The notes beneath the pieces are model-generated. The model did not search any database. It was given only the letters and a program-made list of their open reading frames with translations, and was not told the DNA's origin. Below are positions 1 through 7,461 of a stretch of 36,361 nucleotides of DNA, piece after piece (positions within the stretch are counted from its first letter, which is position 1; the number at the start of each line of letters is the position of its first letter). The translations under genes and the position numbers were made by a program. Location of the stretch: positions 1 to 36,361 of the forward strand of contig CAJMOO010000008.1 of NCBI GenBank assembly GCA_905215045.1, given 5' to 3'. The stretch is from an uncultured bacterium (GTDB taxonomy: Bacteria > Bacillota_A > Clostridia > Lachnospirales > Lachnospiraceae).

Positions 1-1
1 C

Positions 2-166
2 CAGAGTACAGGGCTGTATTATCTGAATGCAAGGTATTATAATCCGGAAGATGGACGGTTTTTGACAGAGGATACTTACCGTGGAGAGACAAATGAACCA
101 GATACACAGAATTTATATAATTATTGTGCAGATAATCCAGTGAATTATGTGGATCCTAGTGGCCAT
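2..166 (+). repeat. Direct repeat of the RHS core end (partner 5751-5915)
   Basis: Bases 2-166 and 5751-5915 align without gaps and encode the same core end up to DPSGH, then diverge completely into different tips. Such a shared block is what homologous recombination needs to swap tips between the two genes. Confidence 0.85.
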
Positions 167-643
167 TATCCTATGGAATTATCGGTAAAAATGTATAAAT
201 TGGCATATAAGGAAAATAGAAGTAGCAATATTAACTTTGATAATAGTTATAAAAAGATTAAAAAAGTAATGAATAAACGATTTCATAATTCAGCGATTGT
301 ATATAGTCGTTTAAATAATATAAGAAAAATTATGGATGATAAGAAGAAAAGGAGTTATATAGATAATAGAGGATTTAACTTTACTGGTGTAACAGACTTA
401 CATTATTCTATAGGGCATACAAAGTGTAAAATACTTACAACACGTAAAGGCAAGAATTTTTGGTTTAAATTAAAATTATCTGATAAGTATGATTTCGCTA
501 AATTTACAAAAAAAGATGCAGGTGCAATAACAGCTTTTGTAAATAATAAGTTTGGATATGAGCAACAAAAAAAAGGAAAACTAAGACCATATAAATGGAC
601 ATGTACAATTAAGTTTAAATTTATTAAATGGAGGTATATGTAA
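2..643 (+). CDS. RHS-repeat protein, C-terminal fragment with a polymorphic toxin tip (5' end outside window)
   Basis: This is the last part of an RHS/YD-repeat protein; the frame is open from base 2, so the gene begins upstream. The first residues carry the RHS-core end signature (GLYYLNARYYNPEDGRF), then the NYVDPSGH junction that usually separates the conserved core from the variable toxin tip. After the junction the sequence becomes much more AT-rich and about 155 residues of lysine-rich tip follow. I do not recognise the tip family; visible features are a DLHYSIGHTKC stretch (H/C-containing) and a basic C-terminus. Such tips are usually toxins delivered to competitors, but a nuclease or other activity is not shown here. 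Its stop codon overlaps the next start (TAATG), which marks the next gene as probable immunity. The core end, bases 2-166, is repeated without gaps at 5751-5915. Confidence 0.85.
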   Translation, partial: QSTGLYYLNARYYNPEDGRFLTEDTYRGETNEPDTQNLYNYCADNPVNYVDPSGHYPMELSVKMYKLAYKENRSSNINFDNSYKKIKKVMNKRFHNSAIVYSRLNNIRKIMDDKKKRSYIDNRGFNFTGVTDLHYSIGHTKCKILTTRKGKNFWFKLKLSDKYDFAKFTKKDAGAITAFVNNKFGYEQQKKGKLRPYKWTCTIKFKFIKWRYM

Positions 644-1101
644 TGAAAAAAATCATAAAAATAGTTTTTATTATTCTGGTTATATTTTTTTGCTCTATTA
701 TTACTATAGTTATGTTAACTGCAGATAAAAATTTAGATGGAGCCCCACCTAAAGAATTAACAAAACAATATGAACTATATGCGAAGGATGTGAATTGGAA
801 AAATATTATTATTAATAAAAAGAATGATTTTGTAAAAGAAAAAGAAAAAGTTAAAAACTATGAAGAGGGGGTAGGACTTTGTATTTGTGAACATGTTAAA
901 TACTATTATGTTTCAAATGAAATCATTTTGGTGAGAAATAATAAAGGATATCTATTTATTGATGAAAAAAATAATATAATATCTAAACCAATAAAAGATA
1001 AGCAAGAATTTTTCAAAATAATATCTAAAAAATATTCGTTAAAAAATATTCATTGGATATATGCTAGAAAGTATTTTGAAGAAATGGATCAAACTAATTA
1101 A
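643..1101 (+). CDS. Probable membrane-anchored immunity protein for the upstream RHS tip
   Basis: A 152-residue protein starting at the ATG that shares one base with the RHS stop codon (TAATG). A GGAGG lies 8 bases before this ATG, so I prefer it to the in-frame ATG at 628, which lies inside the ribosome binding site. Residues 2 to about 25 are a hydrophobic segment after MKK with no lipobox cysteine, so an N-terminal membrane anchor or uncleaved signal is likely. The rest is lysine-rich and hydrophilic. I do not recognise the family. The immunity role is inferred only from position: genes directly behind, and translationally coupled to, RHS/CDI tips usually encode the cognate immunity protein. 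Base composition is AT-rich like the tip, consistent with both having moved as one unit. Confidence 0.7.
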   Translation: MKKIIKIVFIILVIFFCSIITIVMLTADKNLDGAPPKELTKQYELYAKDVNWKNIIINKKNDFVKEKEKVKNYEEGVGLCICEHVKYYYVSNEIILVRNNKGYLFIDEKNNIISKPIKDKQEFFKIISKKYSLKNIHWIYARKYFEEMDQTN

Positions 1102-1137
1102 AAAATGGATAATTTATAATAAAATTTAAGATTTGTT

Positions 1138-1185
1138 TGCGATGCCTAAGTTCATCGATATTCATCTATAGCTTAAGGCATCGCA
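1138..1185 (+). other. Inverted repeat (stem-loop) behind the first toxin/immunity pair
   Basis: TGCGATGCCTAAG at 1138 faces CTTAAGGCATCGCA ending at 1185; they pair over 13 bases with a one-base bulge around a loop of about 21 bases. No T run follows, so a classical terminator is not clear. It sits directly before a short repeat shared with 3924. It may be a terminator, or the edge of a cassette. Confidence 0.5.
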
Positions 1186-1189
1186 GACT

Positions 1190-1211
1190 TTATGAAGTCA
1201 GAAAACAAGAA
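1190..1211 (+). repeat. 22-bp direct repeat, copy 1 (copy 2 at 3924-3945)
   Basis: TTATGAAGTCAGAAAACA followed by AGAA occurs here and, with one change (GGAA), at 3924-3945. Each copy lies a short way behind a toxin/immunity-type module. Copy 2 abuts the 5' end of the RHS pseudogene. Probably a leftover of shared sequence at cassette boundaries; function unknown. Confidence 0.55.
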
Positions 1212-1304
1212 AAAGATTCAGAGGGTAGAAGTTGCAAGAAAATTGCAAAAGATAACAAGGCGGTATGGAATTTGAAGTTTATACAATGAGGAGGAGCGAG
1301 GAAT

Positions 1305-2152
1305 ATGAAAAAAATATGGATCATAGTCATGACTATGTGTATTTTATTAACAGGTTGTGGAAGTAAAAAACAGGCAAAAAAAGCAGACTGGAAAACGGAC
1401 AAGATTCTTGCAACAACGAGTTATCATCAGCAGACAGGATGGGCAGATTCAATTATAGAAAACAAAAAATATGTTATTTATACAAGAAAAGATCGAAAAA
1501 TCATTCGATATGACAAAGAAACAGGCGAAAAGAAAAAGCTATTTCAGTTAGATAAAAAGCAGGATATAGAAGACATGGTGACAGCATTAGAGATATATCA
1601 AAATAAGTTATACTATTTAAATGCGAACCGTTTATATGAATCTAACATAGATGGCAGCGATAGAAAACTGGTTGCAGATGCAGATAAATTGAAAGGATTT
1701 GAAGATGAAATAAAATGGATCTGAAGACAAAAAAATCAAAGTTAGTAAGAGGACAGGAAGCATCAGAAGATGATGATCAATATGATAAGATCATGAGATA
1801 TAATGATTTTTATATGATTGATGGGAACTTTTACTATGGTGCAATCGTAAATAATGTACCAGAGAAAACTGGACTTTATAAATATAATACAAATGGAAAA
1901 GATCAGTTGGAAATAAAAGACAAAAAAGGAAATGCTGCATATTTAGCACAAAAAGGTGTGTATATCAATAAGAAAACTGATAAAGATAATGATCCTACAT
2001 TCATGCTGTATGCTAATAATAAAAAGAAACAGTTACCAGAGAAATTTGATGCTCAAAATGATATGACAATCATAGATGGTTATTTATTGTATTTGGAAGA
2101 CGAAAGAGAAGATAAAGTGTATAGTATGATAAAATTACCATACATGAGATGA
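1305..2152 (+). pseudogene. Frameshifted lipoprotein, beta-propeller-like (DUF5050-like)
   Basis: The first half (1305-1724) begins with MKKIWIIVMTMCILLTGC, a lipoprotein signal peptide with lipobox LTGC and Cys18, preceded by an AGGAGGAGCGAGG ribosome binding site. It then shows repeats typical of intracellular-name DUF5050/TolB-like propellers (KIIRYDKETGEKKKLF, LYESNIDGSDRKLV). It stops after DEIKWI. The second half continues in another frame from about 1715 to 2152 with the same style (DLKTKKSKLVRGQ, KTGLYKYNTNGK). One damaged gene explains both halves better than two genes: the second has no ribosome binding site, and its start overlaps the end of the first. Together they would give a lipoprotein of about 280 residues. 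Bases 1421-1460 recur at 7131-7170. The role may have been immunity or a surface accessory; unknown. Confidence 0.7.
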
Positions 2153-2235
2153 ATTTGGGTTCATGCAGATTGAACAGAGAATTGCAGTATCGTAAAATAA
2201 AGGATGAAAACAATAAAAATTGATACATGGTAGGT

Positions 2236-2266
2236 GGGGTATTATTGGGATTTTTAATAATACCCC
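2236..2266 (+). terminator. Stem-loop, possible terminator
   Basis: A perfect 11-bp stem (GGGGTATTATT with AATAATACCCC) with a 9-base loop. Only a weak T-rich stretch follows (TGAATTTT). It lies between the broken lipoprotein gene and the next gene, so it could end transcription of the former. Confidence 0.45.
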
Positions 2267-2320
2267 TGAATTTTATCCAGTCTTTTTGAAGAAGATATCC
2301 ATTTAATAAAAGGAGTCAAT

Positions 2321-3187
2321 ATGTGTATAAAAGTAAAATTTACATTTTCATGTGATGATGAAAGTGTGAATAAAACAAATTTAGAGTTATGTCAATTAAA
2401 ACAGCTTTTAAAAGATTATAAAATGAAAGAGCAATGGGTCGGCGATGACATATATGAAATTAATCAGAATACAGAATTATATCAAAAAGTAACTAATTTT
2501 GTAAAAACTAATTTAGATGAAACAATAGAATTCATTATATTTTCTTTTAAAGTAGCGATGGACAAAGAAGAATGGAATGATGCGACAGCGTTTAAAATTT
2601 GTTTTCCAAAGCATTATTGTCAAGAATATGATGATAATGATAATGAATACAATGAATGTTCAATATGTTATAGTAAAGAAAAAACAGATGAGTTGTTTTA
2701 TGCACAACCAAAAGGATATATTAAAAAGCATCAAGATGATCTTGGAATTGCTATTTTAGATGGAACTGCGGAGCTGGTAATGTTACCAAGATTAGTAGAA
2801 AAATTAAAAGAAGCAGGAGTAGAACAAAAATATTTTCAACCAATTATAAGTAAGAGAAAGAAAATACTCGGATATATTTTTGTTACAGATAATATTTTAC
2901 CCGTAAAGAGTTACATAGATGAAAATTCTAAGTTTGAAAATCAATGTCCAAGATGTCAAAGGATTAATATGACAGAAAATAAAGAAGAGTTATATTATAA
3001 ACAGAAACAGCTTAGCAAGGAAGGAATAAAAGCATTAAAAGATGTAAACAAAACATATGAATTCTATGATAGATACAGGGAAATTATTGTGAGTAAGAAG
3101 GTAGCACAAGTAATCAGAGAGAATGTTCCGGATGTTGAATTTTATCCTGTTTTTAAGAGGTCTAAGGGATACCCTGAAAACGTATAA
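2321..3187 (+). CDS. Unassigned protein with two CxxC motifs, immunity-like by context
   Basis: A 288-residue soluble protein, starting at an ATG with AAAAGGAGT just upstream. No signal peptide or membrane segment is visible. Two cysteine pairs, ECSIC near residue 114 and QCPRC near residue 210, could bind a metal. The C-terminal part contains LKDVNKTYEFYDRYREIIVSKKVAQ. I do not recognise a named family with certainty. A second, decayed copy of the same family is found at 7880-8085 in the same island. Small soluble proteins that recur behind RHS tips are often orphan immunity proteins, so that is the likeliest role, but it is inference from context only. Strongly AT-rich. Confidence 0.6.
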   Translation: MCIKVKFTFSCDDESVNKTNLELCQLKQLLKDYKMKEQWVGDDIYEINQNTELYQKVTNFVKTNLDETIEFIIFSFKVAMDKEEWNDATAFKICFPKHYCQEYDDNDNEYNECSICYSKEKTDELFYAQPKGYIKKHQDDLGIAILDGTAELVMLPRLVEKLKEAGVEQKYFQPIISKRKKILGYIFVTDNILPVKSYIDENSKFENQCPRCQRINMTENKEELYYKQKQLSKEGIKALKDVNKTYEFYDRYREIIVSKKVAQVIRENVPDVEFYPVFKRSKGYPENV

Positions 3188-3223
3188 AAGAATAATAAAT
3201 TATTTAAAGCTGGAGTGAATAAG

Positions 3224-3784
3224 ATGAAATTTTTTAAGATGGAAAAGTGGGGTAAAATTTCATTTTCTATTGCGGTCATTTGTTCTATTTTTTCAATAAT
3301 TATTGTAGCTTATGTTGTTAAAATTTCAAAAGAATCATGGAATTATAGAATAAATGAAACAGAATGTGATAAAAAAGAAGGAACAATACAAGAAGTTCAA
3401 AGTGGAAAAAAGATTCAAAATGGTAAAGTTCTTAAATTTATAAAGATTCAAAATGGCGATAATATTTGTATATTGAGAAAAGATGGAGAATGGGATGAAT
3501 ATCCTAGTATTTCACAGAAAGCTCTTAAATCTATAAGAAAAGGGGAAAAGATTAGATATTTAAAAGATCAAAAAAATGAAATAAATAATTACAATTTAGC
3601 CTATGAATTACAGATAAATAAAAAGATATATATTCCAATTAAACAAATGAAAAAAATAGAAAGAAGGAATTATATTAAGGATGTTGGGTTAATAATTTTT
3701 GTAACAGTATTGTCAGTTTCAATGATTGGGCTTACCATTTATTTTTACTGGATTGCTGAGACAGAAGATACGTATATTAGATGA
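3224..3784 (+). CDS. Hypothetical membrane protein with two transmembrane segments
   Basis: 186 residues from the ATG at 3224, chosen over the in-frame GTG at 3215 because GGAG (3212-3215) is correctly spaced for the ATG. One hydrophobic segment lies near residues 12-32 and a second near 150-172. The lysine-rich loop between them (about 115 residues) contains a small beta-rich motif (FIKIQNGDNICILRKDGEW). This layout resembles DUF3592-like membrane proteins, but I cannot assign it. It follows the CxxC gene by 36 bases and may be co-transcribed with it. Immunity proteins are sometimes membrane proteins of this size, but nothing in the sequence proves that role. Confidence 0.6.
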   Translation: MKFFKMEKWGKISFSIAVICSIFSIIIVAYVVKISKESWNYRINETECDKKEGTIQEVQSGKKIQNGKVLKFIKIQNGDNICILRKDGEWDEYPSISQKALKSIRKGEKIRYLKDQKNEINNYNLAYELQINKKIYIPIKQMKKIERRNYIKDVGLIIFVTVLSVSMIGLTIYFYWIAETEDTYIR

Positions 3785-3788
3785 TAAA

Positions 3789-3819
3789 ATCCTCGGATAG
3801 TGTTAAATTATTCGAGGAT
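3789..3819 (+). terminator. Stem-loop behind the membrane protein gene
   Basis: ATCCTCGGATA pairs with TATTCGAGGAT (one G-U pair) around a 9-base loop, beginning 5 bases after the stop codon. There is no T run, so termination is plausible but unproven. Confidence 0.45.
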
Positions 3820-3923
3820 CAAAGGAATTTCTAAAATAATGGATGAATTAAGATATGATTTGTAGAACAATAAATATAATAATATACATCATAGCCATGC
3901 ACGTGCTCAAGTGCCTATAGAAC

Positions 3924-3945
3924 TTATGAAGTCAGAAAACAGGAA
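3924..3945 (+). repeat. 22-bp direct repeat, copy 2 (copy 1 at 1190-1211)
   Basis: Same sequence as 1190-1211 with one difference. It directly precedes the first recognisable RHS codons (about 3948), so it may mark the join where the 5' part of this RHS gene was lost. Confidence 0.55.
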
Positions 3946-6227
3946 CAAAGACCTATAAAGATCTTCAGGTACAGACAACCAAAGTCAATGGAACCGTGAC
4001 AGACAAGACATAGACAGACCATGCAGGCAATGCAGTCCGTACCTTAAGCAGCGGTATCTATACGGATCATGTCTTTACCGAAGACGGAAAAGAGATCGCA
4101 GCGGTCACACTTGGAAATAATACCGATAGAGAAGGAAAGATCTCTCTAACATTATACAATAAGGAAGGAAAAACAACCCATACGATCAGCCAGCCGATGG
4201 TTGATGGAGACAGCATCATCACAGGAAAAGATACCGTCATTAATGAGACAGCATATGATATCAATGGAAATGAGAGTGCTGTTACCGATGGAAATGGAAA
4301 TGTCACAACCTAAATCTATGCAGACGGCGGTTATAAGACATTTGATTATGACAGGAAGAACCGCCTGATCAAGACAGAATCTTATGAAGCAGGGGAAGCA
4401 GGAGAAAGTATCGGAGAGAAGACCTTAAAGACGGTCTACAGTTACGATATCAATGACAGACTGTTAGAAAGTATTGACTATCAGATCGACGGAGCAGAGG
4501 AAACAGCCGTACGTTACACAGAATATCAGTATGACAGCAGGGGACAGACCACAGGATATGCAGAGCTAAGTCAGGAAAACGAACCGACAGCAGATGAGAT
4601 CAAAGCACACCAGATCAGATACCATTACGACAGTGATGGAAAGCTTACAAAGGTTACCTATCCAACGACCAAGAATGGAGTTCATGCGTTATCCTATGAA
4701 TATGACCAGAACGGATGGCTGACAAAGATCAAAGGAGAAGTTCAGTCAGCAGACACCAGTACAGAAAAGACGGTACGAAGCTATACTTATGACAGCTATG
4801 GCAAAGTCAAAGAGATCAAAGACTACAGAGATCTGTTAAACAGCAGTGATCAGGCAGTGAAGAAAGACTACACTTATGACAGCCTTGACCGTGTCAAAGA
4901 GATGACTTACACAGATCTTGAGACAGGCAAAGTGATGGAATCCTACTGCTACAATTATGACAAGAATTCCAATATCACAGAGAAAACAGAAGTCAATAAT
5001 TATCCAAAAGAAGAGAAAGACAAAGTCAATGAGACAAAAGCCTATACTTATGATGCACTCGGACGACTGACAAAGACTGTGACAACCGATCATAAGAACG
5101 ATGACAAGACAAAGACCGTTACCTATACTTATGACAAAGCTGGAAACAGAATCAAAGAAGATGATGGAACCACACAGACAGCGTATACCTATAACGGACT
5201 GGATCAGTTACAGACAGCAACAAAAGAAAAAGGAACCGCAGTTGATGAAGTCCGCCAGTACAGCTATGATGCCAATGGAAACCAGACGGATGTCAAAAAC
5301 ACAAAGACTGGACAGACAGAATCCTATACTTATGATGCAGAGAACCGCTTAAGCAAAGTATCTGTCACCGATAAAGACGGAAAGACAGGTGTGATCCAGC
5401 AGAACCGTTATAACGGAGACGGACAGAGGATCCAGAAAGTGGAAGGAAGCAAAACGACGAACTATTACTATCAGGACGGAGTAGTTTCTTACACAACCGA
5501 TGGAGAGAACAGCCAGACATCCCAGAATCTGATCGGAACCGATGGAAATATCCTTGCAACACAGAGATATGGAAGTGACCATACGGACTATCTGTTGTAT
5601 CATAAAGATATCCAGGGAAGTAGCACAAGTCTTGTAAAAGAAGATGGAAGTGCTGATGCAACATACCAGTATACAGACTTTGGAGAGACAACGATCAATG
5701 GCGATAACAAAGCAGAGAATGAGGTTTGTTATACGGGTGGAATCTATGATCAGAGTACAGGACTGTATTACCTGAATGCAAGGTATTATAATCCGGAAGA
5801 TGGACGGTTTGTGACGGAGGATAGTTATAGGGGAGAAGTGGATGATCCTGATACAGGACACTTGTATGGTTATTGTGCTAATAATCCTGTGAATTATGTA
5901 GATCCTAGTGGACATTTTGCAATCGCTGTTCCATATTTAGTAAAATTGGTACTTGCTGGTGGAACAGTGATTTATGTATATTATTCTACATGGAAATGGC
6001 ATAGTCCTAAGACAAGATACTCTGGAAGAAGAATTTCTCATAGAACTACTATTTTTAAGTGGATTGTAGCGAGAGCAATTAGGCATAGAATAAAAAAATA
6101 TGCGCCACATGAAACTAATAAAACAAAAGCTAATAAAGAAAAGCATGAAAAAGGAGATGCTAGAAGAAATAGAGATCAAGGAGGCGAAAAGAAAAAGCAG
6201 AAAAAGGGGTGGAAATCTAGGAAGTAA
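3930..6227 (+). pseudogene. RHS-repeat protein, 5'-truncated with two in-frame stops; intact tip
   Basis: One reading frame (phase of 5751) codes for RHS/YD sequence from about 3930 to 6227, broken by TAG at 4011 (DKT*TDHAGN) and TAA at 4311 (GNVTT*IYADGG). Many YD repeats are visible (YTYDSLDRVKEM, YTYDALGRLTK, YTYDKAGNRIKE). The core ends with GLYYLNARYYNPEDGRF and NYVDPSGH. The tip is about 105 residues: a hydrophobic segment (FAIAVPYLVKLVLAGG), then a very basic tail ending EKHEKGDARRNRDQGGEK and further lysines. There is no start region, no signal and no ribosome binding site. The open part from 4313 on could be a silent donor for tip exchange. The core has clearly higher GC than the tip. 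Whether any truncated product is made is unknown. Confidence 0.85.
5751..5915 (+). repeat. Direct repeat of the RHS core end, copy 2
   Basis: Partner of 2-166. The sequence runs from CAGAGTACAG to the CAT of the DPSGH motif; the coding frame is the same in both copies and the sequences after it are unrelated. Confidence 0.85.
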
Positions 6228-6282
6228 AATTTAATATAATTGATGATGTTGATATGCATTATAATAGTGGAAGAATCAAGGT

Positions 6283-6828
6283 ATGATTGATGAAGTGATA
6301 AAGATGAAACAAAATAAAAATATAGTCAGTATATTTTGTGATGAAACAGATTCGACTACATTTCTGGAAGGATATATTTATGCAGTTGGGGTACAGAAAT
6401 TTTTAATAAAACATATAACACCACATGGTTTGGCAGATGGATATATTCTAAAAGAATTAGACAGTATTGTGCATTTGGAGACAGGAGGAAAATACGAAAG
6501 AAAAATAGAAAAATTATATCATAAAAAGAATCAAAAACATATCGATTTGGAGATAGATAAAAACAGTGATTTGGAAGATAATATACTTCAAATATGTATG
6601 AATAATGAATATATTACATCATTTGAGATGGTGGAAGATGATGAATGCCCAATTAAAGGAACAATAAAAGAATTAGACAGCAATAAAGTGATTGTTTTAA
6701 AGTTGACAGAAGACGGAGAAGAAGATGGAGAGGCAGTGTTAAAAAAAGAAAATATAGATACGATTTCTTTTTTGGGAGTAGATGAAGAAGATATAGAAAT
6801 ATTAAGGGGTGTGAATAGAAGTTTTTAA
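6283..6828 (+). CDS. Probable immunity protein with two Sm-like repeats
   Basis: 181 residues, beginning 55 bases behind the second RHS tip. The ATG at 6283 has GGAAG about 10 bases upstream; an ATG at 6304 (MKQNKN) is an alternative. No signal or membrane segment. The protein appears to hold two related units: residues about 15-75 (FLEGYIYAVGVQKFLIKHIT, GYILKELDSIVHLET) and about 120-175 (PIKGTIKELDSNKVIVLKL, LKKENIDTISFLG). Each looks like a small LSm-type beta barrel, where a strand pattern 'G-x-I ... v-L-l ... l-x-x-I-x-x-I' repeats. This is pattern reading, not a search result. The position behind an RHS tip suggests immunity. It is acidic, which would suit binding the very basic tip in front of it. 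Confidence 0.6.
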   Translation: MIDEVIKMKQNKNIVSIFCDETDSTTFLEGYIYAVGVQKFLIKHITPHGLADGYILKELDSIVHLETGGKYERKIEKLYHKKNQKHIDLEIDKNSDLEDNILQICMNNEYITSFEMVEDDECPIKGTIKELDSNKVIVLKLTEDGEEDGEAVLKKENIDTISFLGVDEEDIEILRGVNRSF

Positions 6829-6859
6829 TTGAAGAAAAAAATAGATATGCTAAATAATT

Positions 6860-6890
6860 ATTGGAATCAGGTACAAAGCCTGATTCCAAT
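6860..6890 (+). terminator. Perfect 12-bp stem-loop behind the immunity gene
   Basis: ATTGGAATCAGG and CCTGATTCCAAT pair perfectly around TACAAAG, 31 bases after the immunity stop codon. The following sequence is ACAATTTAAG, without a T run; probable weak terminator or RNA-stabilising hairpin. Confidence 0.5.
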
Positions 6891-6919
6891 ACAATTTAAG
6901 AAAGAGAAAACTAATTATT

Positions 6920-7168
6920 ATGAAAGTTAAAATATGGATAATAATGTTATTATTATTTATTAGTACATTTATAATGCAGACAATATGCAATATAAATTTG
7001 GGAAATACGAATCAAAGAATTTTAAAGAAGTCATTCTCAGTTCCAATAGATGCATTCTTTTGGAATCAGGCAATCATTGATGATAATGAAAATCTATATG
7101 TTGGAAATCATGTATTTAAGGATATTTGGATTATCATCAGCAGTCAGGATGGGCAGATTCAATTATAG
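6920..7168 (+). pseudogene. Truncated membrane-anchored gene fused to a scar sequence
   Basis: An 82-residue frame starting MKVKIWIIMLLLF, a hydrophobic anchor or signal segment, followed by ILKKSFSVP and DDNENLYVGN, which look like the first strands of a beta-propeller protein. From 7131 on, the DNA is a near-exact copy of bases 1421-1460 of the lipoprotein gene read in another frame (ISSQDGQIQL), so the real gene has been cut there and the last residues are accidental. The ribosome binding site is weak. I regard it as the stub of a gene lost by recombination. Confidence 0.65.
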
Positions 7169-7170
7169 AA
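7131..7170 (+). repeat. 40-bp copy of bases 1421-1460 (recombination scar)
   Basis: 39 of 40 bases equal 1421-1460 (from TTATCATCAGCAG to AATTATAGAA). In the lipoprotein gene it codes for SYHQQTGWADSIIE; here it is out of frame and isolated between a truncated gene and the antitoxin gene. Confidence 0.8.
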
Positions 7171-7191
7171 TAATAAAAGGTGGTGTTATAT

Positions 7192-7454
7192 ATGACAATG
7201 TTACAAGAAAAGGCAGTTCAAATGATACAAAATATGTCAGATGAAAATGTAGGTTTTTTAATAGAAATTATTCAAAGGCTGATACCTCAAAAAAACATAT
7301 AGAGATTATTTATCAATCTCAATCGACTGATCCAAATAAAGAAAAAATGCAAGCATTTCAAGAACTTGTAGATACAAGAGATGATGTAAAGAAGTATTTA
7401 CCAGATGATTTTGATCCAGATGCAGAATTAGAAGCTGCAAGAAAGGAGAAATAA
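7192..7454 (+). pseudogene. VapB-like antitoxin with a -1 frame break
   Basis: The start (MTMLQEKAVQMIQNMSDENV, with AAGGTGG in front) and the end (KMQAFQELVDTRDDVKKYLP then DDFDPDAELEAARKEK) are those of the antitoxin family that precedes PIN toxins in Clostridia. The first frame stops at TAG 7300 after 36 residues. The rest lies in the -1 frame. The break falls on a run of seven A at 7289-7295. The heptamer A AAA AAC (7290-7296) stands in exactly the phase required for -1 slippage (CAA AAA AAC), which would give a protein of about 87 residues ending at 7454. So this is either a one-base deletion in an A run (most likely) or programmed frameshifting. The toxin gene follows closely and appears intact. 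Confidence 0.7.
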
Positions 7455-7461
7455 GGTTGTA

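Noticed and set aside
1715..2152. Independent gene at 1715-2152
   Set aside because: Its start overlaps the end of the lipoprotein frame, it has no ribosome binding site, and its sequence style continues the same propeller; a frameshift in one gene is simpler.
4600..5400. Regularly spaced CTTATGA-type repeats resembling a repeat array
   Set aside because: These are the codons of YTYD repeats within the RHS gene, not a CRISPR array; the spacers are coding and not unique inserts.
5349..6179. Long minus-strand frames inside the RHS gene and similar antisense frames elsewhere
   Set aside because: They lie opposite well-supported coding sequence, have no ribosome binding sites and no recognisable domains.
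4857..6227. Separate complete RHS gene starting at GTG 4857
   Set aside because: The frame continues upstream with clear RHS repeats to about 3930, and no ribosome binding site precedes 4857; it is the open 3' part of one broken gene.
6861..6871. TTGGAATCAGG shared by 6861, 7049 region and the riboswitch at 19281
   Set aside because: Eleven bases in unrelated contexts (hairpin arm, coding FWNQ, riboswitch aptamer); most likely chance.
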